Shown piece after piece: positions 50,841 through 60,013 of a stretch of 64,000 nt of DNA. Both the position numbers and the translations under genes were made by a program. The stretch covers positions 18,100 to 82,099 of the forward strand of contig JAABQQ010000227.1 of assembly GCA_011391405.1 (NCBI GenBank), in the 5' to 3' direction. The stretch's first letter is position 1. Every line of letters begins with the position of its first letter. Below the pieces are notes generated by a model. It did no database searches. It was not told where the DNA came from and saw nothing but the letters and a program-made list of their open reading frames with translations. Origin of the DNA: Gammaproteobacteria bacterium. GTDB lineage: Bacteria > Pseudomonadota > Gammaproteobacteria > Steroidobacterales > Steroidobacteraceae.

Positions 50841-51389
50841 ATGCCCCTGCGCAATACCGCGGAAGCTTACGGCAGTCTCGCCAAGTTCCTGCACTGGGCC
50901 ATCGTGCTGTTGATCGTGCCACAGTACTTCATCGCGGAAGCTGCAGAAGAATTGCCCAAAGGTCTCGAACGGCTCCAGCTCATGGACTGGCACAAGTCGT
51001 TCGGCATGCTGGTCCTGCTGCTGACCCTGGCGCGCATCGGCTGGAAAATCATGAACCGCGGCCTGCCGGGCCCCATCGGCAACCCGTGGCAGCGCAAGGC
51101 CGCGGCGGCCGGCCACGGCCTGCTCTACCTGCTGGTCCTCGCCCAGCCGATTTCCGGTTGGGCCATGTCCTCGGCCGCGAACTATCCGGTGACCCTCTTC
51201 GGCTGGCTCCAGTTCCCCGCGCTGGTCGCCGAAAACCATGACCTGCACGAAACGCTGGAAGAAGTGCACGAGGTGCTTTTCTACTCGCTCGTCACGGTGG
51301 CGATCGTGCACATCCTCGCGGCGCTCTACCACCACTTCCTGCTGAAAGACAGCGTGCTCCGGCGCATGTCGCCGTTCTCCCGTCCATAG
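50841..51389 (+). CDS. Cytochrome b561
   Basis: AKFLHWAIVLLIVPQYF, WHKSFGMLVLLLTLARIGWK; His pairs in 4 TM segments. Confidence 0.95.
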   Translation: MPLRNTAEAYGSLAKFLHWAIVLLIVPQYFIAEAAEELPKGLERLQLMDWHKSFGMLVLLLTLARIGWKIMNRGLPGPIGNPWQRKAAAAGHGLLYLLVLAQPISGWAMSSAANYPVTLFGWLQFPALVAENHDLHETLEEVHEVLFYSLVTVAIVHILAALYHHFLLKDSVLRRMSPFSRP

Positions 51390-51391
51390 GC

Positions 51392-51985
51392 GTGAACACG
51401 CGCCGCCGCACAGGCGTCATGGCGCTGCTGACGGCCCTCTCCCTGGGGCCAGCAGCACAGGACGCGGCAGCGGTGGCGATGACCTGGACGGTCGATCCGG
51501 CGCACAGCCAGCTGACGTTTCATCCCCGGCTCGCGGGCGGTGAATTCGCAGGCCGCTTCGAACGCTTCGACGCGACGTTCCGGTTCGACCCTGCCGATCT
51601 CGCCCATTCCAGCCTGCTGGTCGTCGTCGACCTGCTCGGTGCCCGTACTGGCGATACTGATCGCGATGCCGCGTTGCAGGGCAGCGACTTCTTCCAGACC
51701 GTGCGCTGGCCGAAGGGAACGTTTGCCAGCACCGGGATCAAATCGCTGGGCAACGGCCGCTTCGAGGCCACGGGCAAACTGACGCTGCGCGACGTCACGC
51801 GAGACGTTCGCGTCCAGTTCCGCTTCGATTCGACCGCACCCTCAGGGGGCGCAGCACGCCTGGTGGGCTCGGCGAACGTCCGTCGCCTCGAGTTCGGCGT
51901 GGGCCAGGGCGACTGGCGCAGCACCGAGTGGCTCGACGACGGGGTGCGGGTCGAATTCGACCTTGCACTGCGCGCCGCACGCTGA
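51392..51985 (+). CDS. YceI-family protein
   Basis: WTVDPAHSQLTFHPRLAGGEFAGRFERFDATFRFDP; LTLRDVTRDVRVQFRF. Confidence 0.92.
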   Translation: MNTRRRTGVMALLTALSLGPAAQDAAAVAMTWTVDPAHSQLTFHPRLAGGEFAGRFERFDATFRFDPADLAHSSLLVVVDLLGARTGDTDRDAALQGSDFFQTVRWPKGTFASTGIKSLGNGRFEATGKLTLRDVTRDVRVQFRFDSTAPSGGAARLVGSANVRRLEFGVGQGDWRSTEWLDDGVRVEFDLALRAAR

Positions 51986-52093
51986 CGCGGTACGCGCCAC
52001 TTGGCAGGCGGCGCAGGGGAAACGGGCATAGAATTCCTGCTCGCTGCGGGAGCTGGCAGCGCCTTCATCACCAAACGAGACGGGGGGTCCCAT

Positions 52094-53293
52094 ATGCCAT
52101 TGCGTTCCACTGCGGTTGATGTGCGCCTGGTGCTGGCCCTCGCCGCCGGGCTCGCGCTCGCCGGATGTCAGAAGAAAGAGGAACAGGCTGCCACGGATGC
52201 TGCCGCTCCGGCGGCAACGACGGCAGCGGAAGCCCTCGAAGGCCAGGTCGACATCGTCGCCTGGCCCGGCTATATCGAGCGCGGCGAGACCGACAAGAAC
52301 TACGACTGGGTGACCCCGTTCGAGCAGGACACCGGTTGCAAGGTCAACATCAAGACGGCCGGCACGTCGGACGAAATGGTTTCGCTGATGACGCAGGGCG
52401 GCTACGACCTCGTGACGGCTTCCGGCGATGCCTCGATGCGCCTGATCCGCGGCGGCACAGTGCAGCCGATCGACGTCGCGCGCGTCCCGAGCTTCGTCAA
52501 TGTGGACGAGCGCCTCAAGCAGGGCGCGTGGCATTTCGTCGACGGCAAGAATTACGGCACGCCCTACCAGTGGGGCCCGAACGTCCTGATGTACAACACG
52601 AAGGCGTTTCCCACTGCGCCGAAGTCGTGGTCGGTCGTGTTCGAGGAGCAGAAACTCGGCGACGGCAAGAGCAACAAGGGCCGCGTGCAGGCCTACGACG
52701 GCCCCATCTACATTGCGGACGCCGCGCTGTACCTGATGGCGAAGAAGCCGGAACTCGGCATCAAGGATCCGTACGAACTCAACGAGGCACAGTACGCGGC
52801 CGCGCTCGAACTGCTGCGCCAGCAGCATCCGCTGGTGCACCGCTACTGGCACGACGCGAACGTCGCCGTGCAGGATTTCACGAATGAGGGCGTGGTGGCT
52901 TCGGGCTCATGGCCGTTCCAGGTCAACACGCTGGTCGCGAACCAGCAGCCGATCGCCAGCGTCGTTCCGGACGAAGGCGCGACGGGCTGGGCCGACACGA
53001 CCATGCTCGCCGCGAATGCAAAGCACCCCAACTGCGCGTACAAGTGGATGGAGTGGTCGCTGAACGCGAAGGTACAGGGCGACGTCGCCGCCTGGTTCGG
53101 TTCGGTGCCAGCGGTGCCGGCCGCATGCAAGGGCAATGCGCTGCTGACCGACACGGGTTGCGCCACCAACGGCTTCGACAACTTCGACAAGATCCACTTC
53201 TGGCGCACGCCGGAAGCCGCGTGCAGCACGGGCACGTGCGTGCCTTACAGCCGCTGGGCGACGGATTACGTCGCGGTGATGGGCGGCCGCTGA
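52094..53293 (+). CDS. Polyamine ABC transporter substrate-binding lipoprotein (YdcS/PotF-like)
   Basis: Lipobox ALAGCQK; VDIVAWPGYIERGETDKNYDWVTPFEQDTGCKVN; operon context. Confidence 0.92.
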   Translation: MPLRSTAVDVRLVLALAAGLALAGCQKKEEQAATDAAAPAATTAAEALEGQVDIVAWPGYIERGETDKNYDWVTPFEQDTGCKVNIKTAGTSDEMVSLMTQGGYDLVTASGDASMRLIRGGTVQPIDVARVPSFVNVDERLKQGAWHFVDGKNYGTPYQWGPNVLMYNTKAFPTAPKSWSVVFEEQKLGDGKSNKGRVQAYDGPIYIADAALYLMAKKPELGIKDPYELNEAQYAAALELLRQQHPLVHRYWHDANVAVQDFTNEGVVASGSWPFQVNTLVANQQPIASVVPDEGATGWADTTMLAANAKHPNCAYKWMEWSLNAKVQGDVAAWFGSVPAVPAACKGNALLTDTGCATNGFDNFDKIHFWRTPEAACSTGTCVPYSRWATDYVAVMGGR

Positions 53294-53360
53294 CCGGAGG
53301 TACAGGTCGCGAGCGCGCGGCACTCCATGGGGGATGCTGCGCGCCGGACCCACAGTCGAC

Positions 53361-54383
53361 ATGACTCCCGCGATCGAACTGCGCGCAACACACCGCGCCT
53401 TCGGCTCCGTCGTTGCGCTTGATTCCGTCTCGCTGACGATCGCACCCGGCGAATTCTTCGCCCTGCTCGGCCCCTCGGGTTCGGGCAAGACCACGTGCCT
53501 GCGCCTGATCGCAGGCTTCGACCAGCCGGACAGCGGCACCATCCTGCTCGACGGCGAGGATGTGACGAATACGCCGCCGTTCGCACGCAACGTCAACACC
53601 GTGTTCCAGGATTACGCGCTGTTTCCGCACATGACCGTCGCGGAGAACGTCGCGTACGGACTGCGGGTGCGCGGCATTGCCCGCGCCGAGCGCGCGCGAC
53701 AGGCCGGGGACATGCTCGACCTCGTGCGACTCGGCGAGTTCGGCGCGCGTCGGCCGCACCAACTCTCCGGTGGCCAGCGTCAGCGCGTGGCGCTGGCCCG
53801 CGCCCTGATCAACCGCCCGCAGGTGTTGCTGCTCGATGAGCCGCTCGGCGCGCTCGACCTGAAGCTGCGCGAGGAAATGCAGGTGGAACTCAAGGGGCTG
53901 CAGCAGCGCCTGGGCATCACGTTCGTGTTCGTCACGCACGACCAGGGCGAGGCATTGAGCATGGCGGATCGCGTCGCCGTGTTCAGCCAGGGCCGCATCG
54001 AGCAGCTCGACACGCCGCGCGTACTCTACAACCGGCCGCAAACCGCATTCGTCGCGAGTTTCGTCGGCAGCGCCAACGTGGTCGGGCGCGAAGCCGCGCA
54101 GATCCTGACCGGCCGTGACCGCGCCTTTGCGATCCGGCCCGAACTGATCGACCTGCTCGCGGCGGGTGAGCCGGCTGCGGACGGGTACGTCCAGTGCGCC
54201 GGCGAGATCGTCGACGTTCTCTATCACGGCGCGAGCAGCCGGTTGCGCGTGAAAGTGGACGAGCGCACGACGCTGGCCGTGGCGCGGTCAGAGTCCGCTG
54301 GCGGCGGTGTGCAGGGCCTCACGACGGGCGCACATGTGCGTCTTGCCTGGCGGCCCGACCACGCCGTCCCGTTGCAGGACTGA
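53361..54383 (+). CDS. Polyamine ABC transporter ATP-binding protein (YdcT/PotA-like)
   Basis: LLGPSGSGKTTCLRLIAGFDQPDSG, LSGGQRQRVALARAL, TOBE-like C-terminus. Confidence 0.95.
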   Translation: MTPAIELRATHRAFGSVVALDSVSLTIAPGEFFALLGPSGSGKTTCLRLIAGFDQPDSGTILLDGEDVTNTPPFARNVNTVFQDYALFPHMTVAENVAYGLRVRGIARAERARQAGDMLDLVRLGEFGARRPHQLSGGQRQRVALARALINRPQVLLLDEPLGALDLKLREEMQVELKGLQQRLGITFVFVTHDQGEALSMADRVAVFSQGRIEQLDTPRVLYNRPQTAFVASFVGSANVVGREAAQILTGRDRAFAIRPELIDLLAAGEPAADGYVQCAGEIVDVLYHGASSRLRVKVDERTTLAVARSESAGGGVQGLTTGAHVRLAWRPDHAVPLQD

Positions 54384-54385
54384 CC

Positions 54386-55294
54386 ATGGCCGGTCGTGCG
54401 GAGTTTTCGCTGCAGGGTCGCCAGGCGTTCTACTTCGCGCTACTGCTCGCCCCGCCGCTGCTCTGGCTCGGCATCGTCTACCTCGGGTCGCTGTTGACGC
54501 TGCTGCTGCAGAGCTTTTATGCGATCGACGAGTTCACAGCCCGCATCGTGCCGGAGTTCACGCTCGCGACGTATCGGCAGCTGCTCACGCAACCCGCGCA
54601 CATCGACATCATCGTGCGCACGCTGCTGATGGCGGTCGCCGTCACCCTGACTGCGGCGGTCATTGCATTTCCGGTGGCGCTGTACATGGCGCGCTACGCG
54701 GGGCCGCGGACCAAGGCGCTCTTCTACGTGGGTGTGATGCTGCCGATGTGGACCAGCTACCTCGTCAAAGTCTATGCATGGCGCTTGATCCTCGCCAAGC
54801 AGGGCATCGCGAGCTGGGGCTTCGAGCACCTCGGCCTCATGGCTGCACTGGACCAGGCGCTGGCGGTGCCGGTCGTCGGCGGACCGTCGCTGGCCTCGTC
54901 GTACATCGGCATGTTCATCGTGTTCGTCTACATGTGGTTGCCGTTCATGATCCTGCCGCTCGCGGCGGCCCTCGAGCGGGTGCCCGCGTCGCTGCTGCAG
55001 GCCTCGGCCGATCTCGGCGCCAGGCCGGCCCAGACGTTCCGCAACGTCGTGCTGCCGCTTGCACTGCCTGGTCTCGCTGCGGGCTCGATCTTCACGTTCT
55101 CGCTCACGCTCGGCGACTACATCATTCCGAGCGTGGTCGGCGCGCCCGGTTACTTCATCGGCATGATGGTGTACCAGCAGCAGGGCACCGCCGGAAACCT
55201 GCCGCTCGCCGCCGCGTTCTCGGTGGTGCCGATCGTGCTGATCGGCCTGTACCTGATGCTGGCCAGGCGGCTGGGGGCGTTCGATGCGCTCTGA
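54386..55294 (+). CDS. ABC transporter permease (YdcU/PotB-like)
   Basis: EAA-like loop [24 protein letters not shown]. Confidence 0.94.
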   Translation: MAGRAEFSLQGRQAFYFALLLAPPLLWLGIVYLGSLLTLLLQSFYAIDEFTARIVPEFTLATYRQLLTQPAHIDIIVRTLLMAVAVTLTAAVIAFPVALYMARYAGPRTKALFYVGVMLPMWTSYLVKVYAWRLILAKQGIASWGFEHLGLMAALDQALAVPVVGGPSLASSYIGMFIVFVYMWLPFMILPLAAALERVPASLLQASADLGARPAQTFRNVVLPLALPGLAAGSIFTFSLTLGDYIIPSVVGAPGYFIGMMVYQQQGTAGNLPLAAAFSVVPIVLIGLYLMLARRLGAFDAL

Positions 55295-56108
55295 GCAACC
55301 GCGCCGCCCGTCGTGGGAACGCCCTTCGCTGTTCACCAGGGTGATGGCGGCAGTCGGCCTGGTGTTCCTGCACGCACCCGTCTGGGTGATCGCGCTGTAT
55401 GCGTTCACGACGGAGGACCGCACGTACCAGTTCCCTCCGCCCGGGTTGACGCTGCACTGGTTCGACGTGGCCTTCGCCCGTGACGACATCTGGGAGTCGA
55501 TGCGGCTCTCACTGCTCGTCGCCTCGGCGGCCACGCTGCTTGCGATCATCCTCGGCACGCTGGCAGCATTCGCGCTTGCCCGTCGCACGTTCACCGGCAA
55601 GGAGTCGATCACGCTGCTGTTCGTGCTGCCCATCGCGCTGCCTGGAATCCTCACCGGCCTTGCCTTGCTCGCGGGCATGCGGACGATCGGACTCGAGCCC
55701 GGCTTCTGGACCATCGTCGCGGGTCACGCGACGTTCTGCCTCGTCATCGTCTACAACAACGTCGTCGCGCGCCTGCGTCGCATCCCGCCGAGCTGGGTCG
55801 AGGCCTCGATGGACCTCGGCGCGCGCGGCCACCAGACTTTCCGTTACGTGCTGTTGCCGCAGATCGCCACGGCGCTGCTCGCGGGCGGCATGCTGGCCTT
55901 CGCGCTGTCGTTCGACGAGATCATCGTCACGCTGTTCACGGCCGGGCACGAACGCACCCTGCCGATCTGGTTCTACAGCGAATTGTTCCGGCCGCGCGAG
56001 CGGCCCGTCACCAACGTCGTCGCGGTCGTCGTGATCCTCGTCACGCTCGTTCCGATCCTGCTCGCGTACTACCTGACGCGGCCGGACGAGCAGTCGCAGG
56101 GCACCTGA
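55284..56108 (+). CDS. ABC transporter permease (YdcV/PotC-like)
   Basis: EAA loop [28 protein letters not shown]; overlaps preceding permease. Confidence 0.94.
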   Translation: MRSEQPRRPSWERPSLFTRVMAAVGLVFLHAPVWVIALYAFTTEDRTYQFPPPGLTLHWFDVAFARDDIWESMRLSLLVASAATLLAIILGTLAAFALARRTFTGKESITLLFVLPIALPGILTGLALLAGMRTIGLEPGFWTIVAGHATFCLVIVYNNVVARLRRIPPSWVEASMDLGARGHQTFRYVLLPQIATALLAGGMLAFALSFDEIIVTLFTAGHERTLPIWFYSELFRPRERPVTNVVAVVVILVTLVPILLAYYLTRPDEQSQGT

Positions 56109-56148
56109 CGCGCCGCGCTTTCCTGCAACACTCCCGAGAGGCGGATCC

Positions 56149-57573
56149 ATGCAAACCAAGCTCCTGATCAACGGCAGGCTCGTCGCAGGCGAAGGCAAGG
56201 TCGAGGACGTGCTGAACCCGGCGACTGGCAAGGTGCTGGCCCGCGTTCCTGAGGCCTCGCGCGCCCAGATCGACGCGGCCGTCAAGGCGGCCGATGCTGC
56301 GTTCGAAGGCTGGGCTCGCACCGCGCCGAAAGACCGCGCGTATCTCCTGCTGAAGCTCGCGGACCGCATCGAGGCCGACGGCGCCGCGTTCGCGAAGGTG
56401 GAATCGCAGAACTGCGGCAAGCCGCTGGCGGCCGCGCTCAACGACGAGATCCCCGCGATCGCCGACGTGTTCCGTTTCTTCGCCGGCGCCTGCCGGACGA
56501 TGACCGGTGCCGTCGCAGGCGAATACCTCACCGGGTTCACCAGCATGATTCGCCGCGACCCGATCGGTGTCGTGGCGTCGATCGCGCCGTGGAATTATCC
56601 GCTGATGATGGCGGCCTGGAAGCTCGGCCCGGCGCTCGCGGCAGGCAACACGGTCGTGCTGAAGCCTTCCGAGCAGACGCCGCTCACCGCGCTGAAGCTC
56701 GGCGAACTGCTCGCGGAAATTTTCCCGGCTGGCGTCGTGAACATCGTCTGCGGCCGCGGCCGCAGCGTCGGCGCGCCACTCACGCGGCATCCGAAGGTAA
56801 GGATGATTTCGCTGACCGGCGACGTCGCGACGGGCGGCAGAATCCTCATGCAGGCCGCGGACGGCATCAAGCGGACGCACCTCGAGCTCGGCGGCAAAGC
56901 GCCGGTGATCGTGTTCGATGACGCGGACGTCCAGAGCGTCGTGGAGGGCGTGCGCACGTTCGGCTACTACAACGCGGGCCAGGACTGCACGGCCGCCTGC
57001 CGCATCTATGCGGGAGCGAAAGTGTACGACAGGCTCGTCGCCGATCTCTCGAGCGCGGTGAGCACGATCAAGACCGGGCTGCAGACGGCGCAGGGCGTCG
57101 AGATGGGCCCGTTGATCAGCGCCGAGCAGCGCGATCGCGTCGCAGGTTTCGTCAAGCGCGCGCGTCGGCAGAAACACATCGAGATCACCGCGGGCGGCAA
57201 TGCCGGCACAGGCGGCGGCTTCTTCTTCGAGCCGACGGTGATCGCCAACGCGAGGCAGAGCGACGAGATCGTGCAGCGCGAAGTGTTCGGTCCCGTCGTC
57301 TCGGTCACGCGTTTCAAGGACGCGGACGATGCCGTGAAGTGGGCCAACGATTCGGAGTACGGCCTGGCGTCGTCGGTGTGGACACAGGACGTCGGCAAGG
57401 CGATGACCGTCGCGTCACGCCTGCAGTACGGCTGCACGTGGATCAACACGCACTTCATGCTGGTGAGCGAGATGCCGCACGGCGGGCTGAAGCGCTCCGG
57501 CTACGGCAAGGACCTCTCGGCGTATGCGCTAGAGGATTACTCGGTGGTGCGGCACGTCATGGCAAAGCTTTAG
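56149..57573 (+). CDS. patD: Gamma-aminobutyraldehyde dehydrogenase (PatD-like)
   Basis: 474 aa; [53 protein letters not shown]; YdcSTUV-PatD operon order. Confidence 0.93.
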   Translation: MQTKLLINGRLVAGEGKVEDVLNPATGKVLARVPEASRAQIDAAVKAADAAFEGWARTAPKDRAYLLLKLADRIEADGAAFAKVESQNCGKPLAAALNDEIPAIADVFRFFAGACRTMTGAVAGEYLTGFTSMIRRDPIGVVASIAPWNYPLMMAAWKLGPALAAGNTVVLKPSEQTPLTALKLGELLAEIFPAGVVNIVCGRGRSVGAPLTRHPKVRMISLTGDVATGGRILMQAADGIKRTHLELGGKAPVIVFDDADVQSVVEGVRTFGYYNAGQDCTAACRIYAGAKVYDRLVADLSSAVSTIKTGLQTAQGVEMGPLISAEQRDRVAGFVKRARRQKHIEITAGGNAGTGGGFFFEPTVIANARQSDEIVQREVFGPVVSVTRFKDADDAVKWANDSEYGLASSVWTQDVGKAMTVASRLQYGCTWINTHFMLVSEMPHGGLKRSGYGKDLSAYALEDYSVVRHVMAKL

Positions 57574-57794
57574 TCCCTGCCGCCAGAGGGTTACGCGACG
57601 AAGCTCGCAGGAGCGGCATGAGCTGCAATCTGAAAGCCACGAATCTGTCACAGCACCGAACTAAGTGGAGGCGCAGGATCCCTGCGTCGGGCCAGCCGCT
57701 CCCCCAGGGTGAGCCCGACACAGGCCGAGAGGCAGCATCAGCCGATATCAGGCAGCAGGGACGGATGCATTAAGTCCTCGACGCCGACCGTACA

Positions 57795-57830
57795 CCGGAG
57801 CAGGAATCCCCCTCCTGCTCCGGTTTTTTT
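57795..57830 (+). terminator. Rho-independent terminator
   Basis: ccggagcagga-atccccc-tcctgctccgg followed by ttttttt. Confidence 0.92.
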
Positions 57831-58136
57831 GCTCGAGCCCCGGATCATGCTGGTCTGCTGCGGGAACTGGGGTAAGAAAAGCAGGCTTTCCCGCACTTCC
57901 GAGTTCAGCCACGAGCCAACCTTCAGCAGCGGTGCCAAGTTAAGGGTCCTGCACCGCCGCTTGTGCGGTACCGCAGACTACGCGAGCATCTCCAGATAAA
58001 GAATTGCACGGACATCGCCGGAAACCAGATGGGCACGGGCCGGTCATATACCGACACTGGGTCTGTGGACCGACATGCATGTCGTTGAATTGAAAGTCAG
58101 GCGTGACAGTCGCGTTCCGTACGTTGCGAGGTAGCG

Positions 58137-58574
58137 ATGAAAGAAATCGAAGCCACAAACATCGCGGTCGTCCGCAAGTATTTTGACGGTTGCAACACCG
58201 GCAATCTCGAGGATCTGCTAAGCACGCTCGCGCCAGACGTTTGTCACTACTTCTTGCCCCCATCGTTTCCGCCGATCACTGGCGCGGAGCACCTCGCCCG
58301 ATATTGGCGAAAATACAAACACGCACTGGACCCACTCTGGTCAATCGATCGGATCATTGCCAGCGGCGACGAAGTCGTCAACGAGTGGAGTTGTCTGTGG
58401 ACCCCGCCGGGAAGCAAGCTCCGGCTTATGGCGCGAGGCACCGAGTGGTACGTCATGCGAGACAGCCGTATCGTCGAGGTCCGGGCGTACTTCATCGCGG
58501 ATTCAGCCGCCAACGCCGAGTTGGCCACGTTCCCGTACGCGCAAAGAGGCTACCTGCTCAGCGACGGTGCATGA
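58137..58574 (+). CDS. NTF2-like/SnoaL-like protein
   Basis: 145 aa; NIAVVRKYFDGCNTGNLEDLLSTLAPDVCHYFLPP..ITGAEHLARYWRKY.. Confidence 0.85.
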   Translation: MKEIEATNIAVVRKYFDGCNTGNLEDLLSTLAPDVCHYFLPPSFPPITGAEHLARYWRKYKHALDPLWSIDRIIASGDEVVNEWSCLWTPPGSKLRLMARGTEWYVMRDSRIVEVRAYFIADSAANAELATFPYAQRGYLLSDGA

Positions 58575-58602
58575 CGCCCTTGGGCGGCCCCACCGCGGCG
58601 AC

Positions 58603-58680
58603 GCCTAACCCTTCGCTCCTGCCGACTGTCTCCGGCTGCCTTTGCCAGTCTCCGCCAGCGGGTGAGTTCAATTGTTGAGA
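58603..58680. other. attC-like recombination site (degenerate candidate)
   Basis: GCCTAACccTTCGcTCctGCCGACtG...GACTG/CAGTC inner pairing...GTTGAGA, 28 nt after the NTF2-like stop codon. Confidence 0.4.
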
Positions 58681-58776
58681 TTCCGCTTTTCGACGCGGCC
58701 GATGACCGCTTCGGGTCGTCATTCACCGTTGACGGACTGCTATTCGGTTTCACGCAAGTTCGAATGCGTATCCGAC

Positions 58777-59076
58777 TTATCGCTGAGACGCGAGTGCGCG
58801 CTCGAGTAGTTGGCAGATGAAGCGCTGGTACGGTACGCCGCTTTCGGCGGCCGCGTCCTTGACGGCCATCAGCAAGTCTTCGGGCAGATGCGGTCGATCA
58901 GGCGTTCGTTCCTGGTCTTCCCCGGGCGAGCGTGTCTGCCTTTCCGCTCGCCCGGGGAAGACCAGGAACGAACGCACTCGCCGACCGTCAGCCCTGGCTC
59001 GTTCTTTCCAGTCGCGTGTCTGCTTGCAGCGTAAGTCACCCTTTGCCCGAAGCACACCCGCACGACCTGGTGACAT
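58777..59076 (-). pseudogene. Ribbon-helix-helix (BrnA/CopG-like antitoxin) ORF containing a palindromic insertion
   Basis: C-terminal RPHLPEDLLMAVKDAAAESGVPYQRFICQLLERALASQR resembles RHH antitoxins; preceding residues are encoded by the palindrome 58903-58974. Confidence 0.5.
58903..58974. repeat. Perfect palindrome (family A)
   Basis: cgttcgttcctggtcttccccgggcgagc / gctcgcccggggaagaccaggaacgaacg, 29-nt arms, loop gtgtctgcctttcc. Confidence 0.95.
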
Positions 59077-59085
59077 AGCCTTTGC

Positions 59086-59985
59086 TCAAACACCCAGTTC
59101 GGCGAGCAGCTTGTCGATCATCCCTGCCGCCTGCCGGCCGTAGCCGCCACCGAAGAGATTGAAGTGATTCAGCACGTGATACAGGTTGTACAGCGTGCGG
59201 CGCGTGCCAGCCGCCTGGTCGAGCGGCCATGCCGACTGGTAGGCAGCGTAGAAGCGCGGCCCGAAGCCGCCGAAGAGCCGGGTCATCGCCAGGTCCGTCT
59301 CGCGATCGCCGTAGTACACCGCGGGATCGAAGATCGCTGGTTGCCGCGAACCTGACACCACGCCCCAGTTGCCACCCCACAAATCGCCGTGCAGCAGCGA
59401 CGGCACCAGGTGATAGCTGGAAAAGAACGCCCCACAGCGCTCACCCAGGTCATGCCCACGTTCGACGACGCGCGATTCCAGTCCGTTGGCTGCCGCAAGA
59501 TCGAGCTGAAACCCCAGCCGTCGTTCGCGAAAGAACCGGACCCAATCGTCGTCCCATTCGTTCAGCTGCGGTGTCACGCCGATGGCGTTGCCGCGATGCC
59601 AGCCGCAGCGCGGCGCCGTGATCCGGTGCTGCATTGCGAGCCGCTCGCCGAGCTGCGCCTGCACTTTGCCGTCGCTTGCGGCCGCTGGCTCGAGATCCAG
59701 CCATTCGAGCGCGAGCAGCGCGTGGCCTCCAGCCTCTCCCACTGCAAGCACCGCTGGCACGCGCAGCGCGCCGGCCTCCGCCAATGCCTGTAGTCCTGCT
59801 GCCTCGGCCTCGAACGCGGTCAACCTGTCCGCCGCTGCGAGCTTGACGAAGGCATCGCCGCCCGCACCGTGCCAGCGCGTGCAACGATGAATGCTGCCGC
59901 CGGTGACCTCGGTTGCAGACGTCGTGACAAATGTTCGCCCCATGTTGCGGGACAGCCAGTTGGAGATCGCAACGTCGGCGGTCAT
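59086..59985 (-). CDS. Fructosamine kinase family protein
   Basis: PSLLHGDLWGGNWGVVSGSRQPAIFDPAVYYGDRETDLAMTRLFGGF. Confidence 0.95.
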   Translation of the reverse strand: MTADVAISNWLSRNMGRTFVTTSATEVTGGSIHRCTRWHGAGGDAFVKLAAADRLTAFEAEAAGLQALAEAGALRVPAVLAVGEAGGHALLALEWLDLEPAAASDGKVQAQLGERLAMQHRITAPRCGWHRGNAIGVTPQLNEWDDDWVRFFRERRLGFQLDLAAANGLESRVVERGHDLGERCGAFFSSYHLVPSLLHGDLWGGNWGVVSGSRQPAIFDPAVYYGDRETDLAMTRLFGGFGPRFYAAYQSAWPLDQAAGTRRTLYNLYHVLNHFNLFGGGYGRQAAGMIDKLLAELGV

Positions 59986-60013
59986 CGGCAGCCTCGCGCC
60001 AAAGGGCGTCGAC

